Below, piece after piece: positions 5,300-7,844 of a stretch of 7,844 nucleotides of DNA (position 1 is the first letter of the stretch; every line of letters begins with the position of its first letter). The position numbers were made by a program, and so were the translations under genes. The stretch is from the NCBI GenBank assembly GCA_025357895.1, contig JANYLL010000183.1, forward strand, positions 1-7,844. The letters run 5' to 3'. This DNA comes from Ignavibacteriota bacterium. GTDB lineage: Bacteria > Bacteroidota > Ignavibacteria > Palsa-1295. The notes below the pieces were generated by a model. It did not search any database, was not told the origin of the DNA, and worked only from the letters and a program-made list of their open reading frames with translations.

Positions 5300-7844
5300 T
5301 TATTTCGTAATTACAAATCTTCCGTGAACAGAGGAAGAAGATGAAATTTCCTGCAGGATATACATATAACATCCTCCGGCAAGGTTACTGCCATCAACTG
5401 TGAATTGATAGTCACCGGGAGTTGCTGTCAGTAATTCCTTTGCAATGACCAACCGCCCTAACTGGTCGAAAATTTTCATGCCAATGAGACCGGATATATT
5501 CGTAGTGAATGGAATTACCGCCTGAAAATTATTATGGTCGGTAACGGGATTTGGATAGACTGCATCGGCAAATATTTTTATCCCTTTTCCAAGCTGCATA
5601 AATTTAACGAGCGTCGAATCGCCGCAATTAAAAGCAAGTTTATACACAAGGCTTGCCGAGAGTATACCCAGATCACATTTAGCATACAGCGTATCACCGC
5701 CATTAAGCTGCACATCCGATAGATCGAATGTTGTGGTGATCGAATCAGTCAAGCTTACGAAAAATTTGAATTCTAAAACAGGTTTCAGTGAATCAATCTC
5801 CAAAGTCGGCAAACCTTGTAAGAAGATACGAATGGTTGAATGCTTTGGTGCTCCCTGCTGAGGACCAGCAATATATCTGGCATTAGGCACTAAGACATTG
5901 ATGCCGGCTGGTGCAGGCAGAAGAGTAAGCAGATCGCTGTTAAAATGTAAAGTAAAAGCTGCATCACGAAGTCCCTTTCCATGTACATTCTGCTGAGGGA
6001 TCAATTGCACCGTAAATGTATCACTTGCATGAAAAACATTACGTGTTGGAAGCACACTTAAGGTCAGCGTATCGGTCGGTATGATTCTGGCAAGGATCGT
6101 TACAATTCTAATTGGTCGTAGATCTGAGACTGAAGAAACCGTTATCGTGCCGGTGATTACTCCTGCCTGATATGGATCAAAATGAAATGGTATGCGGCTT
6201 GATTGATTCGAGACTAGCGGACTAAGTCCCGGTGGAACGGTAATACTGAAATTTCCCTGCCCCTGAATCTGGACACTTTGGATATCAAGCAGATCACAGC
6301 CAAGGTTTTTAATATGTATTGCTGAATCCCGGAAGTCGCAAAGCTTCATCGTTCCAAGATCGATTGTATCATGATCAAGAGAAAGTATCCTTGATCCATA
6401 ACCAACCGTCAGAAAATATGAGATCAGCGTATCATGGATCGTATTATCTTTGGCAATACGGTAAGTTATATGCAGCGTTCCGTTAAAAGTGCCGAGATCT
6501 TTTGGTGTGACCTTTACGGTAATACCGAAATTCTTTCCGTTATTTATATAGACAGGTAAACCCGATCCGAGTGTTAAAGAAATATTCGGAGTTAGCTGAC
6601 CGGTTAACACCGCAGACGTTATCGTTATCGTATCACATGCGGGATTGGAAAGTGAAAAACTAAAAACGGTATCGGGATCGCAGCGAGTGAGTTTTAAATT
6701 AAAAAGTGTATCGATCGGCTCTGTAGAAATTAGTTTTGCGGCAGTGAAATATCCTGATCCTTTGAGAATGATCTGTTTTGTCTGAAGTTCACCAAGAGCA
6801 GTGAATGAAAGTGTTAATATATCCTTTACATTTTGTTGAACATTCGGAGAAAAATGTACATGTACAAAACCTGTGGCTCCGGGCGGAATAGGTGAGGTAT
6901 AAGGCGGTGTACCTACGAGAGAAAACACCGTATTGTTTTGAAGCGCTGCTCCTGAAATAACGATCGGAACACAGCCATTATTCTTGATAGCAATAAGAGT
7001 ATCTTTTGTCTCGCAGGTTGAAAGCAATCCAAAGTCTACAGAGTCCGGCAATGTATATGATGCTTTTGCTGAAACTACTGCGGCAATATTTATGGTCGTA
7101 TCTTTTCCGATTCCCTGATGCCTGAGCTTCAGCAAAAGATTAGAGGAATAACTTCCCGCTGAAGCAAGACTCAGGCGGACAATAAATGTATCTTTACTCA
7201 ATGGCGGTATTCCCAGCGGAAGCTGTAGAGGATTGCCTTTGGCATCAAGGACTACATAATATTGCGGAGCGCTTCCGCTTGCATTTAAAAGAAAAAGTGT
7301 ATCGCATCCGTAATTACGAATTGTGAACGTCGTATCGTGCGGATCGCAAAACGGAATAGTATTAAAATTTAAGACTGTCGGCACAACATCGGCAAGCGGT
7401 GATTCGCCAACTGCGTGAACAGATATCGTTACCGTTGTATCAAATGTTTTCCCCAATATTTTAGAAAAATATTTGATCTTCACTTTGATCGTAACAATCG
7501 TATCGCTATGAAATAGCTTAAAGGGCTGCCAGGTAAAACGAATCGAGTCTTTTCCGTTCGGTGCAAGCAGAAGCGGGAAACTTGGCATTACTGTAACCTT
7601 CAACGCTCCGCTTGAAATAATAGCTGAGGTAGTATCGAGAAGTTCAGCAGAGAGAATACTATCTTCGATACAGTAAAGATTTTGGATCTGTAGTGAGGCA
7701 TCGCTTGTCGAGCATATAGGACCGGAGAAAACAATCGGATCTCCGAATATTTGCGGAGCGATAGGCGGTTCTTGTATCTGACCATCTCCTCCGTCGCGGG
7801 TTTTCCAGACATTGCCTGCGGCATCAAAAGCATAAACTACTCCG
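5300..7844 (-). CDS. T9SS-exported repeat protein with Ig-like (choice-of-anchor D/ASH) domains, C-terminal part; runs off right edge
   Basis: The frame is open from the right edge to a TAA at 5302-5300, giving 847 residues of a longer extracellular protein (numbered from the first full codon, 7843). A TTG at 7603 is not the start: the 80 codons before it stay open and continue the same repeat pattern. Residues about 2-19 (VYAFDAAGNVWKTRDGG) resemble a BNR/Asp-box propeller strand. At least five Ig-fold repeats of about 111-122 residues follow, each with a cysteine pair 14-15 residues apart: 44/58, 166/180, 277/291, 388/403 and 502/516. The pattern is C-x-D-T/S...I-x-N-x-G-C. Residues about 591-730 resemble a cohesin-like beta-sandwich (FTVQL...AAFTLHFNSDLLTLL). 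Residues about 756-847 form a type A sorting domain, with YPNPV (763-767) and a terminal GRFVITK, that directs export through the type IX system. The function is unknown; structural, adhesive or scaffold roles are possible. No signal peptide is visible because the N-terminus is missing. Confidence 0.88.
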   Translation of the reverse strand, partial: GVVYAFDAAGNVWKTRDGGDGQIQEPPIAPQIFGDPIVFSGPICSTSDASLQIQNLYCIEDSILSAELLDTTSAIISSGALKVTVMPSFPLLLAPNGKDSIRFTWQPFKLFHSDTIVTIKVKIKYFSKILGKTFDTTVTISVHAVGESPLADVVPTVLNFNTIPFCDPHDTTFTIRNYGCDTLFLLNASGSAPQYYVVLDAKGNPLQLPLGIPPLSKDTFIVRLSLASAGSYSSNLLLKLRHQGIGKDTTINIAAVVSAKASYTLPDSVDFGLLSTCETKDTLIAIKNNGCVPIVISGAALQNNTVFSLVGTPPYTSPIPPGATGFVHVHFSPNVQQNVKDILTLSFTALGELQTKQIILKGSGYFTAAKLISTEPIDTLFNLKLTRCDPDTVFSFSLSNPACDTITITSAVLTGQLTPNISLTLGSGLPVYINNGKNFGITVKVTPKDLGTFNGTLHITYRIAKDNTIHDTLISYFLTVGYGSRILSLDHDTIDLGTMKLCDFRDSAIHIKNLGCDLLDIQSVQIQGQGNFSITVPPGLSPLVSNQSSRIPFHFDPYQAGVITGTITVSSVSDLRPIRIVTILARIIPTDTLTLSVLPTRNVFHASDTFTVQLIPQQNVHGKGLRDAAFTLHFNSDLLTLLPAPAGINVLVPNARYIAGPQQGAPKHSTIRIFLQGLPTLEIDSLKPVLEFKFFVSLTDSITTTFDLSDVQLNGGDTLYAKCDLGILSASLVYKLAFNCGDSTLVKFMQLGKGIKIFADAVYPNPVTDHNNFQAVIPFTTNISGLIGMKIFDQLGRLVIAKELLTATPGDYQFTVDGSNLAGGCYMYILQEISSSSSVHGRFVITK

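Noticed and set aside
5300..7603. TTG at 7603 as the start of the T9SS protein
   Set aside because: The same frame is open without a stop to the window edge, and the upstream 80 codons continue the cysteine-paired repeat pattern, so the gene is longer and its start is not in the window.
7600..7833. Minus-strand open frame of 77 codons near the right edge
   Set aside because: It overlaps the T9SS protein frame on the same strand in another phase and shows no family features; the T9SS frame explains the sequence.
1..7844. CRISPR array, insertion sequence or phage genes
   Set aside because: No regularly spaced direct repeats, transposase motifs or terminal inverted repeats, or phage-like proteins are visible on either strand.

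Overview
**Organism.** The window looks like chromosomal DNA from a member of the Bacteroidota/Chlorobi (FCB) group. The best clue is a type IX secretion (T9SS) C-terminal sorting domain on a long extracellular repeat protein at the right end. A fused gamma-alpha 2-oxoacid:ferredoxin oxidoreductase subunit, GH57 glucan-branching-type enzymes and starts without strong Shine-Dalgarno sequences fit the same group. Ignavibacteria- or Kapabacteria-like lineages are plausible, but this is inference and I cannot place the organism more finely.

**Layout, left to right.** (1) A GH57 gene cut by the left edge runs on the minus strand (1-224). It is clearly more GC-rich than the rest of the window. (2) A complete tRNA-Asn(GTT) with encoded CCA lies on the minus strand (374-450). 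(3) An AT-rich divergent spacer (451-688) holds a palindromic unit. (4) A complete GH57 alpha-glucan branching-enzyme-like gene is on the plus strand (689-2425). Its N-terminus is about 72% identical to the truncated copy on the left, so two related GH57 genes stand head to head around a tRNA. (5) A lipoprotein of the TlpA/thioredoxin type follows on the plus strand (2476-3057). (6) A korA-type gene converges on it from the minus strand (3095-5017). (7) A 282-nt intergenic region contains a 7-bp hairpin just upstream of korA and one copy of a dispersed repeat. (8) A minus-strand gene for a T9SS-exported protein with at least five Ig-like repeats, a cohesin-like domain and a sorting domain runs off the right edge (5300-7844).

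**How the genes relate.** The GH57 enzymes would act on storage alpha-glucan (glycogen) in the cytoplasm. KorA would be half of a ferredoxin-linked, CoA-dependent 2-oxoacid oxidoreductase, but no beta subunit is adjacent. The TlpA-like lipoprotein would do thiol-disulfide chemistry outside the cytoplasmic membrane. The T9SS protein would be secreted or surface-attached. These do not form an evident shared pathway or operon.

**Overall judgement.** I find no strong evidence for a new multi-gene system. The items most worth checking are the divergent GH57 pair with its abrupt composition change (biological duplication/transfer or assembly chimera), the paired-cysteine repeat protein whose true start lies outside the window, and the dispersed palindromic repeats in the intergenic regions.
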